Positions 31,276 through 43,614 of a stretch of 64,000 nt of DNA are shown here, in pieces. The notes beneath the pieces are model-generated. The model did no database searches. It was not told the origin of the DNA and saw only the letters and a list, made by a program, of their open reading frames with translations. How positions within the stretch are numbered: position 1 is the first letter of the stretch; each line of letters starts with the position of its first letter. Both the position numbers and the translations under genes were made by a program. This DNA is from Xenopus tropicalis. Lineage: Eukaryota; Chordata; Amphibia; Anura; Pipidae. Location: contig NC_030679.2 of the NCBI RefSeq assembly GCF_000004195.4, forward strand, positions 17,711,212 to 17,775,211, in the 5' to 3' direction.

Positions 31276-32884
31276 TGGAGATACTATATTGTGCTGTTAA
31301 ATACTTTCATATCTGACATGACAGAAATGGTTATATTAGATAGGCAAGTATTATTCCCTCAACTAATTTTTTTGGCACTGCAGAGGTGCATTAATACCAT
31401 GCCAACTGCGTGAGATCTGCTCTGTTCTTTGTAGTTATTCAAGTTAGCCCTTTTTTGGGGCTTATCTGGGCTGGAGATATCTTTCCCACATCCACTGCAT
31501 GGAAACTTCTTGTACAATACCCAGAGAAAGGAAATTATAGCTTAAATAAATATTTTTCCTATAAAAAAACAGTTTGGAACATTCACCTATATATAAAATC
31601 GTTCTTGTCCTAATAATAACAAACATTGCTTGATACTCTTTGTGCTGTTCTTTTATTTATGGGAAGACATTATTTGATTCCTCTCTTTCTGGTCATTTTC
31701 TCAGTAGGATTCTGGTTTGAACATGCTCTGGAAGTGTGTAGAGCAAGCATCACAAAGCAAAATGGCAGCTCCCTGCTGCTGAAGGATAGCGCATACTGCT
31801 TCACAGACATTAAGGTAAGGGAAAGGGATTTTTATTTCTTAGTGTTAGGAATGGGTTGCACTTCTTTTAGGTTGGGGTAATTCTGTTTCAGGAACAGCTT
31901 TCATCAGGTCTGGTTCTAGGATAGGACAGAAATGTCATTTGTCTTGGACTCTCAGCATCAGAGGGACACTTTGTCTGTAACAACTTCATCTTAGTGGGCC
32001 ATTATCATATGAGGAAGTGGGAGGAGCAACAGAGCAATGGCATTGGGCCACATCTCACAGTGTTCTCCATTTTGACCCCTGTGGCCACTGCACTGATCAA
32101 ATACCCTTTCACAATTAGCAGCATGTGGTCTCCTTATTGCAAGGAAGTAATTATTCAGGCCAGTTGTGAGGAAAACGAGCTACTAAGTTAAGGTATATAC
32201 TAAATAAAAATGTTACACCCACAATATAGTCCCTTCAACAGCACAGGGCAGGAAAACCCTGACATTCATTATAAATAGCACTGTGCAATGGGGGGTATGC
32301 TGATATACCAGGCTTTGTACCAAACCTGGCATTTCAAGTAGACAGATGCCCAAACAGCCCCCCACCAGTCCAATATATAGTGACTGTCTATGGCATCCTA
32401 CAGCAGCCCCTCTGGCATTTGCCAGATTCCAGTGATTGCCAGCCCGGGCCTGCTTTGTACTGTATGACTTTTTAACTGCTGCAGACCAGAAAAACTAACT
32501 GCTGTTGATGGGGTTGGCTCTGCTTTTACAGAATCCTCTTACCATCAGTAAAACTGATCCTTAGTCAACCCAACACACTGATCATGGATAATGGGGCTAC
32601 TTCTAGGCTTGCTGCCATGTAACCAGTCTGGGTCCCTGAGATCAAGTGGTTGAGGCACACTCTATTCGAGCATTGCTTTGTGCGACTGTTACAAGGGTAT
32701 CTATCATAGCAGCAACACATTCTGTGGCTATGCACCTCCATTCTCAGTGCGTTGCTATATCCGTATAGGACCTTAATGGCAAACTATGGATGAAAACTGG
32801 TTATGTCTTTGTTTGTTCTTATGAATTACCAATGGCACAGGGCAACATTGTACTTTCCTGTACGAGCAGAAAACACCTTTCAAG
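31276..32884. other. Noncoding stretch, no recognised gene
   Basis: Several short open frames exist (for example 31626-31880), but none has domain or splice support. No clear mobile element was recognised. Confidence 0.45.
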
Positions 32885-33182
32885 TACAGGTATGGGATCA
32901 GTTATCTGGAAGCTCCGAATTAGACTCCATTTTAAGCGGATAATTCTAATTTTTAATAATTGTTTCCTTTTTCTCTGTAATCTTAAAACAGTAGCTTGTA
33001 CTTGACCCCAACTGAGAAATAATTAATCCTTTTTGAAGGCAAGATGATTCTATTAGGTTTATTTAATGTTTAAATTATTTTTTTAGTAGACTTAAAGAAA
33101 GAAGATCCAAGTAATGAAAAGACCCCTTATCCAGAAAACCCCGGTTCCTGAGCATTCTGTATAACAGGTCCCATACTTGTAT
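32885..33182. mobile_element. TA-flanked CAGGTATGGG MITE, copy 4
   Basis: Starts TACAGGTATGGGATCAG and ends CAGGTCCCATACTTGTA. Contains the family blocks TTCCTTTTTCTCTGTAAT and AATAATTAATCC. Confidence 0.85.
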
Positions 33183-34260
33183 AGATGGAGCCTGGAGCAT
33201 CTGGTACCCAACCACAGCCTTTTCTGAAAGCTTCTGTAGCTTAGGGACACAGGTTTTTGATTGCTATGATGCTTTTGTAGATAATTCATTTAAATGGTGA
33301 AGGGCTTTTTAAACTGCAGAGGTTCTGTTTTAAAGGCCCACAGTGGTTCTGTGCAAAATCAGTAGTGCTGCTGAATGATACAGATAATATGAGTGTTTTA
33401 CGGAGTGGGCTGTAGGTGAAACACAGCTAAACACCGGCCCAGTATTGCTTTATATCAAGGTTATGTGGTGCACGATAATGTATTAATGTAATAGCTGCAA
33501 TATGATGGCTAAAGGCAGGGTCACAGATGAAAAGAAAATTCCTTGTTGCCCATTACACCTTCTTGTTTTATTTAAATCCTTTATCATTCTTTTTCCTCTT
33601 CAGCAGCTCTAAGTAGCCTTTTGTGCCCCCTCTCCACACTGTATTAAGCTAAACATGTGCTGGGAGTGCTGTGCCCCTGGATATAACAGACAGAAATAAC
33701 AGGATGCATTTATCAAACACCGCACCCTGTCAGGGCCTTGCGGCTCACTGGAAGGACTTTATTACCGCAGTCTGAGCATGGAGAAAGGGAGATGGGAAGA
33801 AAGAGAGTGTTATTGTGATTATTATTACTTTATTTGCCAAAGTGCTGACCTTGCAGCTGGGGGCTTTGCAGCATTAGCTGGAAACCAAAGTCATACGCAG
33901 AAAAGAATACTTATGCTAAAAAGTGGGGAAGGGCATTTTGGGAAGGATATCATTTATCTGAAAAGGTTGCAGTTTTCATGGACAATTATTTGGGACTTTT
34001 GTTTGGCTGTTTTGTGAAAACGATATTATAGAGCTCCATTATGAAGGGTACATTCCTGGGTGCGTGTCTTAATGCTCCAAAAAGGAGCTTTGCTCCAACC
34101 ATATAAAGTACCTGTGTTTGGAAGAGCAGTATTCTGCATTGGTGGGCTGATGGCATTGAGTCTTGCATGGGATTGCTTTTGAATGGCTGGATGATAAGGA
34201 GTCCTAATGGAAACATTACATTATAATAATAATAACAGTCATCTGCTTTTTGGTAGCCAG
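33183..34260. other. Noncoding stretch, no recognised gene
   Basis: Nothing supported. The frame at 33778-34017 has no recognisable domain. A short ATTATAATAATAATAAC run lies at 34220-34237. Confidence 0.45.
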
Positions 34261-34261
34261 A

Positions 34262-35424
34262 TGTTACATAGTTACATAGGGTTGAAAAAAGACCCATCAA
34301 GAGTCCATCAAGTTCAACCCATCCAAGTAAACCGAGCACACACAACCCACACCCACCAATCCATACACCCACATACACAAACCACACATACAACCACCAA
34401 CACTAAAGGTCCCCATACACTCTAAGATCCGCTCGCTTGGCGATGTCGCCAAGCGAGCGGATCTTTATCTACGGGTGGGCGATATCGGGTAGCAAGTTGC
34501 TTTAAAAAAAAAAAACAAGCCGATGCGGTCCCCGATCCGACTGGATTTTCTAACCTGGCCGATCGATATCTGCCCAATTTCAGGCCAGATATCGGTCGGC
34601 CAGGCCGCTCGTTTCTGCCCATACACGGGCCGATTAGCTGCCGAATTGGTCCAAGGGACCGATATCGGCAGCTTCTATCGGCCCGTGTATGGGGGCCTTA
34701 ACTGTAGATATTCGTATCACAATAGCCTTGGATATTCTGATTGTTCAAGAACTCATCCAGGCCCCTCTTAAAGGCATTAACAGAATCTGCCATTACCACA
34801 TCTCTAGGAAGGGCATTCCACAACCTCACTGCCCTCACCGTGAAAAACCACCTACGCTGCTTCAAATGGAAGCTCCATTCCTCTAATCTAAAGGGGTGAC
34901 CTCTGGTGCGCTGATTATTTTTATGGGAAAAAAGAACATCCCCCATCTGCCTATAATCCCCTCTAATGTACTTGTACAGAGTAATCATGTCCCCTCGCAA
35001 GCGCCTCTTTTCCAGAGAAAACAACCCCAACCTCGACAGTCTAACCTCATAGTTTAAATCTTCCATCCCCTTAACCAGTTTAGTTTAGTCTCTGCACTCT
35101 CTCCAGCTCATTAATATCCTTCTTAAGGACTGGAGCCCAAAACTGCACTGCATACTCAAGGTGAGGCCTTACCAGGGACCTATAAAGAGGCAAAATTATG
35201 TTTTCATCCCTTGAGTCAATGCCCTTTTTTATACAAGACAGCACTTTATTTGCTTTAGTAGCCACAGAATGACACTGCCTGGAATTAGACAACTTGTTAT
35301 CAACAAAAACCCCTAGATCCTTCTCCATTAAGGAAACCCCCAACACACTACCATTCAGTAGATAGTTCGCGTTTATATTATTTCTACCAAAATGCATAAC
35401 TTTGCACTTATCAACATTGAACAT
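34262..35424 (-). mobile_element. CR1 LINE 3' half, family A, with a MITE in its 3' UTR
   Basis: Minus-strand coding: FNVDKCKVMHFGRNN, MEKDLGVFVDNKLS, YRSLVRPHLEYAVQFWAP and ELERVQR in the frame 35424-35080. After a 5-bp duplication (CTAAACTAAAC near 35070) shifts the frame, LSRLGLFSLEKRRLRGDMIT through GLDEFLNNQNIQGYCDTN lies at 35066-34698. The 3' UTR is split by a MITE (34407-34697) and ends with TTACATAG-type tail repeats at 34262. The 5' end is truncated. Confidence 0.93.
34407..34697. mobile_element. TTAA-type MITE inserted in a CR1 3' UTR
   Basis: Ends are AGGTCCCCATACAC on the left and GTGTATGGGGGCC on the right, with TTAA at 34698-34701 and the near-match CTAA at 34403-34406. Inside are palindromic blocks (GATCCGCTCGCTTGGCGA with TCGCCAAGCGAGCGGATC). 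The right part (CGATATCTGCCC, GGCCAGATATCGG, AATTGGTCCAAGGGACCG) is shared with the element at 50109-50763. The related CR1 at 46738-47605 lacks it and shows the empty site. Confidence 0.9.
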
Positions 35425-35870
35425 GTTATGTAAATAATAAATCCTAATACTCATTGAAATAATGCATAATTTCCATTTAAAGTGGCCTGCCCCCACCATT
35501 CAAAATGCAAAGAAAATATCCTGTTATGGTATTAATCATTATAAATCCTCATTTCTTATCCGCTAAATTTATATTCAATAACTTCAAGGAAAATGAAAGT
35601 TATGTTTGTTTATACGGCTCATTTATGAACACAAGTGCAGGTTTTAGGTGCAATCTGTTTTATTTTTTACCCGTAATCCCTGGAATCCAGCTCCCCTCAT
35701 AATTCCATGTGACCAAGCGCTGAGCTGCTCCTGCTGCTATTTGGTGTGTTTAAACAATTTTTGTACATCAGCAATTCATGTGTATCAGCAACTGCTGCCC
35801 ACCTCTCGCCTGTGATACCCACCATCCTTAATACATTTTGCATTTGGTTTAATATCAAAACCTGCTGTTA
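35425..35870. other. Noncoding stretch, no recognised gene
   Basis: No repeat or gene recognised. Confidence 0.4.
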
Positions 35871-35874
35871 CTTA

Positions 35875-36073
35875 GGGTGAATACACACTGGGCTACTAGT
35901 AGCAGCTACTTTTACAAGGCTACTAAACTCCAGAAAATACTCTGCCATGGGCAATACTGAGAATTACATCTGCTAAAGCACATGTAGAGACAATTATCAG
36001 TAAATGATCAGCATTGTATTTTTTAGTAGTCAAGACAAGTTGCTGCTACTAGTAGCTCCATGTGTCTTCACCC
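35875..36073. mobile_element. Harbinger-type palindromic MITE (GGGTGAAGACACA ends), copy 2
   Basis: TTA on both sides (35872-35874 and 36074-36076). Ends GGGTGAATACACA and TGTGTCTTCACCC. Arms contain CTACTAGTAGCAGCTACT and TTGCTGCTACTAGTAGCTCC. Relative to copy 1 (26533) it lies in the opposite orientation. Confidence 0.9.
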
Positions 36074-36076
36074 TTA

Positions 36077-36131
36077 GGGCAAACAAAGATTTTTCACAGG
36101 GGGACTAATCTCCACGTGTACCACTGCCCTT
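36077..36131. mobile_element. Tiny MITE relic abutting the Harbinger-type MITE
   Basis: About 55 bp from GGGCAAACAAAG to GACTAATCTCCACGTGTACC-ACTGCCC followed by TTA. The GACTAATCTCCACGTGT block resembles the right tip of the palindromic MITE at 13764-14081. Confidence 0.5.
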
Positions 36132-36974
36132 AAACGTCACAGGTAGGGGACTTTCTGCCTCATGTTAACATGAGAACATCCATATCTATTGTTAATCCCT
36201 GTGCAGCCCATAGAGATCTTAACAGAATTTAAGCAGGAGGGAGAAAGGAGAAAAAAAAATGCAATCAAATTTTAAAATAGTAACATGTTGACACGTTTTA
36301 TAACCTTTATTTGCATATGCACCTGATCTTGTACATATTTAACTGTACTTTGTATGTATAGCAATGAAACCGAATGAACTATATGGAACATTATAGGCTA
36401 GTCATAATTCAAAGTAGAAAACCTTATAATTCAGCATGGTGCCAGATCTGAGGATGTGCAATTAACACCACCTTGTTTCCATTCCAAATGAATGAAATTT
36501 ATTGCATGTTTCAGTTCACACTTCATGGAATAAGGCCAAGCATGACTCCTGTGCTGGTGTTCATCGGTATGTGGCATCGATAGATCATTTTGAAAATGCT
36601 TCCCGTTGGTCTTGCCACCAACATATTGTAATCACAGTGGACCAAGAATTTATGTCATCCGCTATTAATTTGCTGATGGCAGTGCTCTGCACTGGTGCTG
36701 CCTGAAACTTCTGACACGCAGACAAGGAGCCCAGCAGTAAATGTTATTATTGAGGATTTCAGTTGCCAGTAGGAATATTATTTGTGAATCGCCTGTTCAG
36801 GAAAGGAAACCCAACAACAAGTCAGGGGAATCACTCATCACCTACTCGTTGTACTACATAGAATAAAGGGATCAAAAGATGACACAATGTAAGAGACTGC
36901 TGAAAATAAAGGTTCCACAACTGTCAACAAGGTCTAACTAATGTGTTGAGATGTGTTTTGAGATTCCTCTTTTG
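36132..36974. other. Noncoding stretch, no recognised gene
   Basis: No supported gene or repeat. The frame at 36502-36705 has no recognisable domain. Confidence 0.4.
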
Positions 36975-37760
36975 TTAAAGAAGAACTAAAGGCTAAAAAT
37001 GAACATGGTTAGATATGCTGTATTTTATATTCTGAACTTACAGTACCACCATAAAGGGTCAACAGTAATGGTCCAAACCTTCAGAGTTGTCCAGTGAAAT
37101 TCCCTATTTCACTGGACTTATTAGGCCATCTTATGAGTGTCCATGGCACAGCACATGCTGAGTGTGTTTTGGGCAGCTGTTGAAAAATATTAATCTTAGG
37201 GGTTGTCAGAAATCATTAAGAAGAAAATGACAGTTGATTTGTCAAGGAAGCTGATGCTACAGGGGTGATTATTAAATTATGCAGCACTGATTTATATATT
37301 GGTTTATATCCCTGATAAAGGGCTGTGGTCACTTTGAGCTAGTACAGAAGCCCATCACATAAGGGGTCATTTATGAACATAGCTGCAAAAACTGATACAA
37401 ATATTGCACATATATTAAAGTTACTTGCTTCCAAACACACACCTTCTGTATAGTTGTGACAAGGTAATTGAGTCCATTGTGCCTCTTCTGCTAAATTGTG
37501 TACTAGTTCAACTATTGACCCTGGGGAACCTTGGAGCTGCTGCCACCCTAAACATGGCAGTACACGTTTTTGATTTGCTACCACACACGTGCAGATATGG
37601 CTGGCACAACTTTACACAGGAATTATGGCAAAAACATAGCACTAAGTGTAAAAAAAACTTGGCGAATTGCATCGATATTGCACTTGGCACACTAGACTTA
37701 GGTCCTAAGAGACCCTTTATTATGTGCCTATTTCTTTATCAAGGTTTAGTTCTACTTTAA
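36975..37760. mobile_element. T2-type MITE (TTAAAG ends) with a probable second element inside
   Basis: It begins TTAAAGAAGAACTAAAGG and ends GGTTTAGTTCTACTTTAA, an inverted terminus bounded by TTAA. The left body (GGCTAAAAATGAACATGG, CAGCACATGCTGAGTGTG) belongs to a common frog repeat. From about 37358 the sequence changes to a segment starting AAGGGGTCATTTATGAAC, with CTTCCAAACACACACCTTC and GGGAACCTTGGAGCTGC, related to 42175-42350. This looks like a nested insertion. Confidence 0.7.
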
Positions 37761-37764
37761 ACAA

Positions 37765-39349
37765 GCAAGACCAGAATAACCTCATATAAATGGTGCGGCT
37801 CTACTCTAATGTATGAATTTGAGCATCTCCATAAAAGTGTCCTTTTCCATTCGTCATTCTCTCCTTAGCTGGATGTTGTTAGAAGCAGCAGAGCTTTAGA
37901 TAAAGGGATTATAGTGTCCCATAAAGAGAAGAATTGATATTTATTAATCTCTCTGTTCTCTAGAGCTCCCAAGTCTTCAGATTGTTGCCTAGGGACGACC
38001 GCATTGCCAGCAGTTTGGTCAGCTAACGACAAGCCCCATTGGCCCAGCAGTTTGTGAATTGGCTCACCCAGCGCCTGTGTTATTAACTGTCTGCGTGCAA
38101 AATTGATTCACAGATGTTTTTGTATAATCTCCTTATTGGCAATGAAGAAATGGAACATTTTCGCTGCTATTCATGTTTCTTTGATCTACTTCATGCAGGC
38201 AACACACAAAAAATAAATTAGCCGGCTCGCTGGTGGAAGTGAATGACAAGTAGCTCATCCTTATTGACCCTAATGTGCAAGAGCTGTGTTTGTGCTTATC
38301 TTTAGATTGCCCAAAATTGCACACGGAAAGCCAGAGTTTAACATTGCAAATAGAGTGGCATAAATTACTGTCTAGGAAAGGTCCTTTGTCACAGAAGAGC
38401 CTTGAACTGGTGCAGTATATCTTCTGCTTTGTTTCTAATTGTATAGAGAATAATGGAGTCCCCATAATGTTAGGAAATGCATAAAACACTAAGGAGGAGT
38501 TACATGATAATATAAAACAGTGGGTTCCTAACAGTGAGGCAGGCTCTTATAAGGTAAGGCTTGTTAAGGGTGAAATTTAGGGATAATAAACATTTGCTTT
38601 TCTGGATAGATTCATCTGAAAGCCCAGCTTGAAGGCCAGTTAGGATTAGGGTTGCCACCCAGCCGGTATTTGACTGGCCTAGCTAGCAAATCACCAGCTA
38701 GGACCAAGTCTGATATTACACATTTGCTGCAATATATCTGTTGGTATATTTGTAGGCATGGCTTCCATCAGAAACTTTGGGACCCTGCATAAGTTATTTA
38801 TACGGGGCACCCCGTGAACACAAGCACGCAGTACCAAAATGTTGGCCACGTCCCTTGTGTGTTTAATATCAGCTGATGTTACACTATAATAAGCAGTTCA
38901 TATAAAGAGTTCCATTGATTAATGTGCTAATAGTGAGTTTATAGGGGTCATTGGCATTTGCCCTAAGTTTTACCCCTTCCCACCTACCTGCCGCTGCTCT
39001 GTGCTGCAATTGCTTGATATAGAAGTTACGTAAACTGCATAAGTTTAGGGACCCAGTGATCTTGCTCTGAGGTCCTATAGCTAGTCAGTAGTAGTTAAAG
39101 GAGAAAGAAAGGTAAAAACTAAGTAAGCTTTATCAGAAAGGTCTATGTAAATACAGCCATAAGCACTCACAGAAATGCTGAACTGAAATGCTGCACTGAA
39201 AAGTTTTCTTGTGTCTGTAATTCATGTGCCAGAGACACACAGCTCTCTGCTGTCTCCTCTCTCCTGCTCCCCCCTCCCTCAAGAATGCTAAGAACTCACT
39301 CCCCTCCCTTAGGAATGTGGATCTGGGCCAATCAGCAGGAAACTGACTC
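37765..39349. other. Mostly repeat-poor noncoding region
   Basis: At 38647-38700 a left-tip fragment of the AGGGTTGCCACC MITE is visible (TTAGGGTTGCCACCCAGCC). The part at 38100-38490 is free of recognised repeats. No gene found; the frame at 38133-38489 lacks domain support. Confidence 0.45.
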
Positions 39350-39352
39350 ATA

Positions 39353-39811
39353 GGGGCTGATTTACTTACCCACGAACGGGTCGAATGGAGTCCGATTGCG
39401 TTTTTTTCGTAATGATCGGTACTTTGCGATTTTTTCGTATGTTTTGCGATTTTTTCGGATTCTTTACGAATTTTTCGGATCCAATATGATTTTTGCGTAA
39501 AAACGCGAGTTTTCCTATCCATTACGAAAGTTGCGTAAAAAGTTGCGCATTTTGCGTAGCGTTAAAACTTACGCGAAAAATGCGCAACTTTTCGCGTAAG
39601 TTTTAACGCTACGCAAAATGCGCAACTTTTTACGCAACTTTCGTAATGGATACGAAAAACTCGCGTTTTTACGCAAAAATCGTATTGGTAACGAAAAATT
39701 CGTACAGAATCCGAAAAAACCGCAAAACATACGAAAAAGTCGCAAAATGTTCGTTTTCAAGTCGGAACTTTTCCAATTCGGGTCGGATTCGTGGGTTAGT
39801 AAATCAGCCCC
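39353..39811. mobile_element. Large near-perfect palindromic MITE, 459 bp
   Basis: Starts GGGGCTGATTTACTTACCCA and ends with the near-exact reverse complement. ATA flanks both sides (39350-39352 and 39812-39814). Arms pair over almost the full length, meeting at about 39582 (AAACTTACGCGAAAAATGCG with CGCAACTTTTCGCGTAAGTTT). The content is rich in CG-containing words such as TACGAA and TTGCGT. A diverged relative is at 61746-62076. The 3-bp duplication suggests Harbinger-like transposition. Open frames here are by-products of the palindrome. Confidence 0.88.
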
Positions 39812-39819
39812 ATAGTCTT

Positions 39820-40726
39820 ACTAACTGGGCATGTTCACTTGGTCTGGGTGTCTGTGCAGGAGTAAGGCATTATGGGAACTTTCTATACACAGCTCAGCGT
39901 TTTTTCTTCTTGTTTGGCTTCTGCTCATCTAAACAGGTGAAATATGGGGAGACTTAAGGGCACTATTGAGACAACTGAAGCTATGCCTGCAGCTTGAGAT
40001 TAACTCTTTATTAGCCTTTCCTTCTGCTTTAATAAAAAAACTAGTAAAAATAATGTACTAATAAGTTATTATTTTAATTGGGGGGTAGCGGAGTTTATAA
40101 ATACGTTACATAAGTTTTTGCAAAAGTTACATAATTGTGTAAACATAGGGACATAGGGCATGAATATAGCAGCTGCGTAATTTGCACAAATGTACCCCCC
40201 TTTTTTTTGTTAAGGGAATGCCTTGGTCTGGGTTGAAGGAATCGTCATGAGGTGCCCAACCTGTTAGTAATTTTTGCTCTTATTCCCCTTTAAAAAGCCA
40301 GTCAAACCAGAGATTTTCCAAGGCAATGGTTTCTGTTAAACAACCGCAAAAAATCCTCTGCACTCACCCATTATCAATATGTAGAAATAGGACATTAGGA
40401 CATTTCTGTGCATTCAGCTACTAAGAAATGCCTTCCCTCCCCACCCCAAAAAGAGGGATTGTTTGTCTATATATTGCAATATACTTCAAGCTGGCCAACT
40501 ACGTCAAAGTCATCCCTTCTGGCCAGTCCTACACTGACTGACCTATATAAGTAATTTAAGATTAGTACTGAACAAAGGGACTAAGTTTTACCTGCAACAT
40601 ACTTGCTTATAAGGTTAAAACTCCCATATGGTTGCCCTTTTATTGGCTCCATTGGGATCACCTGACTGCAGCTGGGAATAGTGGGGGCTACAACATGGAG
40701 CTGGCCACTGCTCCTGTATAAACAAT
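39820..40726. other. Noncoding stretch, possibly old repeat
   Basis: The segment CTCTGCACTCACCCATTATC near 40359 resembles CTTTGCACTCACCAATTATC near 60608, so both may be parts of one unidentified repeat. No gene found. Confidence 0.4.
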
Positions 40727-41135
40727 AACACAAGAAAAAAAGAAAGTTGTGCTCAACCACTAAATTGTAAACCATTAGGCGGAGGTGCAATGAGGCTGTG
40801 ACCACAAAATACATATAAACAACCGCAAAACACCCGGGGGGGGGGGGCCCTGGCCACCAATATTTATTATTTATTTTTTATTTAAATACCGTGATACCGG
40901 GTGGGGGGTGGGGGTGTTGTGGTTGGTTGGGGGGGGTTGGGGCCCTGGCCACCAATATTTATTATTTATTTTTTATTTATATACCGTCAAATACCGTGAT
41001 ACCGATATAATTTTGAAAAATACCGTGATATAAATTTTTGGTCATACCGCCCAGCTCTGGTCACAGCCTCATTGCACCCCCGCCTAATGGTTTACAATTT
41101 AGTGGTTGAGCACAACTTTCCTTTTTTCTTGTGTT
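40727..41135. repeat. 78-bp inverted repeat with two mismatches around an AT/G-rich loop
   Basis: Arms 40727-40804 and 41058-41135 are reverse complements except at two positions. The roughly 250-bp spacer contains a duplicated block (CCCTGGCCACCAATATTTAT at about 40848 and 40942), G runs, and several ATACCGTGATA words. The left arm starts AACACAAGAAAAAAAGAAAG and the right arm ends CTTTCCTTTTTTCTTGTGTT. Low divergence points to a recent event. Confidence 0.93.
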
Positions 41136-41139
41136 AATG

Positions 41140-43240
41140 GTTTCTGTTACTTTACTGTACAGTTTATAAGCAGATGTTTTGGAGTTGTACCTGACTGGCT
41201 CGTTACATGAACAATGATGACTGATCACATCCCCTTGAACAACTAGATCAGCCCATTCTGACTTTGGAAGTCTAACACAATAGGGGGCTATGAGAGCTAA
41301 TAAAGATGGTTATGATGGAAATAAAAACCAGGTAAAACCTAAAAGGCAAAGTGACCCTTTAAGATCAGATTATAAAGCCTGTTGAAAGTTAAATAATAAT
41401 GTAGGTACTGGTTTAGTCTCTTTGCAATCTGAGCTCCCTTGTCTTTGGTTCCCTGCAATTCTTTGCACAGCCCTCTCCCCACAGATGAAGTCCGAAGGAT
41501 TTATAGCTTTTCATCCAGACAGAGATCCGTTTCCCAGTTGCCGTGTGGATTATTTCACACTCTCCCTTTCAACATGATGTCCCCCCTTTCTCCCTCCCCT
41601 GAGCCTCCCTCGCTCACTACTTCATGTCACAGATAATAGAGCTTTAAAGCATTTCATGGGCTCTGCGACAGGACAGAACAATTTCAGGCTGATTCTCACA
41701 CACCGGCAGAGTTTTCCGGTACCAATGTGTTATTTATGAAAAATTGCCAAACTAATTTAATGCCCAGGCAAGGGCGCCCAAGGACAAGGAGATACCTTTT
41801 TGTGTGCAGAATGTGGCTTGCCAACTGTGTCACGAGCATCAGGCTTGTGTTTAGTGATAGAAGCTTCATTCGCTCTGCTGTGAGAGGCTTCTCTAATCCT
41901 AGGGGCATCGACCCATAAAGAGAGAGTGCACCCCACATTCTATTCACATAATGGAACAGATGGTGTAACCTTCTAGTGGCCAGCATAAAGTAAAACTGAA
42001 TGCAGACATTGAACAAGGTGCAGGTGAAGGGTCACAAAAGCTGTATTCCATCTTGTTTTTCCTCTAGCAGGTAATGCCAGCTGCTGCCAACTTGCTTCTT
42101 CCAGACTGAAAAGAGTTGCTCATGCAAGGGTGGGTATCACAATGTTAAACAATTACAATAAGTGGGTTACAAACACTAAAATGGATGCAAAAGTTGAGTT
42201 AATTACCTCCATTCAATAAAGACACTTGCAACCAAACACACTCCTTGCAATAGTTCCCGTAAGTGCTATTGCATCTGTCCTTTTTTTATTGAATTGTGCG
42301 CAGGTGCGTCTGGGGAACAATGGAACTATTGCCACCCCGAACGTGGCATCAAGGCTGTATTCTTAAAGCAATATTGCTCATTATAACTTTGCCCCAGGCC
42401 TCCGGGGCCTGCAGATGCAAATAATCCTCCAATGATAATCCCATCTGATCTATTGAACTCTGACTCTATGTTCTTTATTCCTGCATTTGGAGTTGGAAGC
42501 ATTAAGCACAGTTTCCTAGCGCTGAACAAGTCTAACATTTGTTTAAACATTCAAACATTTGTTTGATGCCAGTGTCATATAATAAAAAGCAAGGTGGCTG
42601 ACATAGTGATTTAAATAAGCAATAAGTCAGGATTCTGCATTGGTTTTATATAATCTTGGCGCCATTGCACCTTCCATACCCTATGCACTGTGCTCTGTCA
42701 TTGTTGCTACAATGCTGTGCCATTGGCACTATGGAGGGAAGTAGGACCCAGAAGTCGCACATCATGATATGCTATGTTTGCACAAGGAGTTCGCTGTGTA
42801 TCACATGATATCCCCTTAAATCGGTATAAGTAAGAAGATAAATAATCTTTGGGAGGTTGACAAGTCTGCTTCCATTATGTGCCAGGGCTGTAGGACACCC
42901 TTGCAGAATTTATTAGTACATGGTGACCTTGGAGTGGGACCTGAATTGCTAGGAGACTGGAAATAACAAGAATGGCTGAATCTGGGACAAGAAAGTATAT
43001 TCTGCCCTTGAATGAGATATCTTGGCTTTTAACAGTAAAAATGGATCTAAAGCCCTTTGTGCTTTTGTTTACTGTTACAGGTTCCTCAGGTTTGCTGGTG
43101 GTGTTACACTGGGGGGAACCGAGGTCACATTATCTTATTCATCTAGCTTTTTTAAGATCCCCAGGCAAAGGGTGATTGGGCACTAAAGGGGTTCAAGATC
43201 CCCATGCACACAGTACTGCTGACTGCATTTGGAACCTTAC
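41140..43240. other. Noncoding region with one repeat relic
   Basis: 42175-42350 is related to the inner part of the element at 37358-37700 (ACTTGCAACCAAACACACTC and GGGGAACAATGGAAC). 41540-41960 holds no recognised repeat. No gene found. Confidence 0.45.
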
Positions 43241-43614
43241 ACATACCTCCCAACATTTTGAAAACAGAGGGACAAAAATAAATGCCGCGCACAGTGTGGC
43301 AAATTTTTTGACCACATTCATTTTTGCCACTACATCCCCTAAATACCACTCCCATTTGAATTTTTTTTTGCAGGTTATTTAAAGTTTTGAACACATTACT
43401 GGGTTTCTCAGTGCTTTTTACCTTTCTGGGCTTTCTGCCAAAAGGCCATTTTTTAATTAAAAGTGTGACGCTTGTTAAGATTTGTGGGCTCTCTGCCAAA
43501 AGCTACTTTTAATAAGATTTGTATCTTTTTTAGCTTCACTGCAGGGGATCAAAGGGAAATGAGGGACTTTTCAGTAAGAATCCGGGACTGCTGGTTGAGC
43601 AGTTGGGAGGGATG
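43241..43614. mobile_element. MITE with CATACCTCCCAAC / GTTGGGAGGGATG ends
   Basis: Inverted ends ACATACCTCCCAACATTTTG and GCAGTTGGGAGGGATG. Flanks CCTTACAC on the left and CCTTTACAC on the right resemble an imperfect 8-bp duplication, which would suit a hAT element. Internal direct repeats GGGC-TTTCTGCCAAAAGG and GGGCTCTCTGCCAAAAGC occur at about 43428 and 43486. Confidence 0.65.

Noticed and set aside
31626..31880. Possible exon with hydrophobic N-terminus
   Set aside because: A GT follows near 31812 (TTAAGGTAAGG), so an exon ending there was considered. No acceptor-side coding similarity or partner exon was found, so the call could not be supported.
39569..39957. Overlapping KNSRFYAKI/RKNRK-type open frames
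   Set aside because: They come from the palindromic MITE and appear on both strands with mirrored composition.
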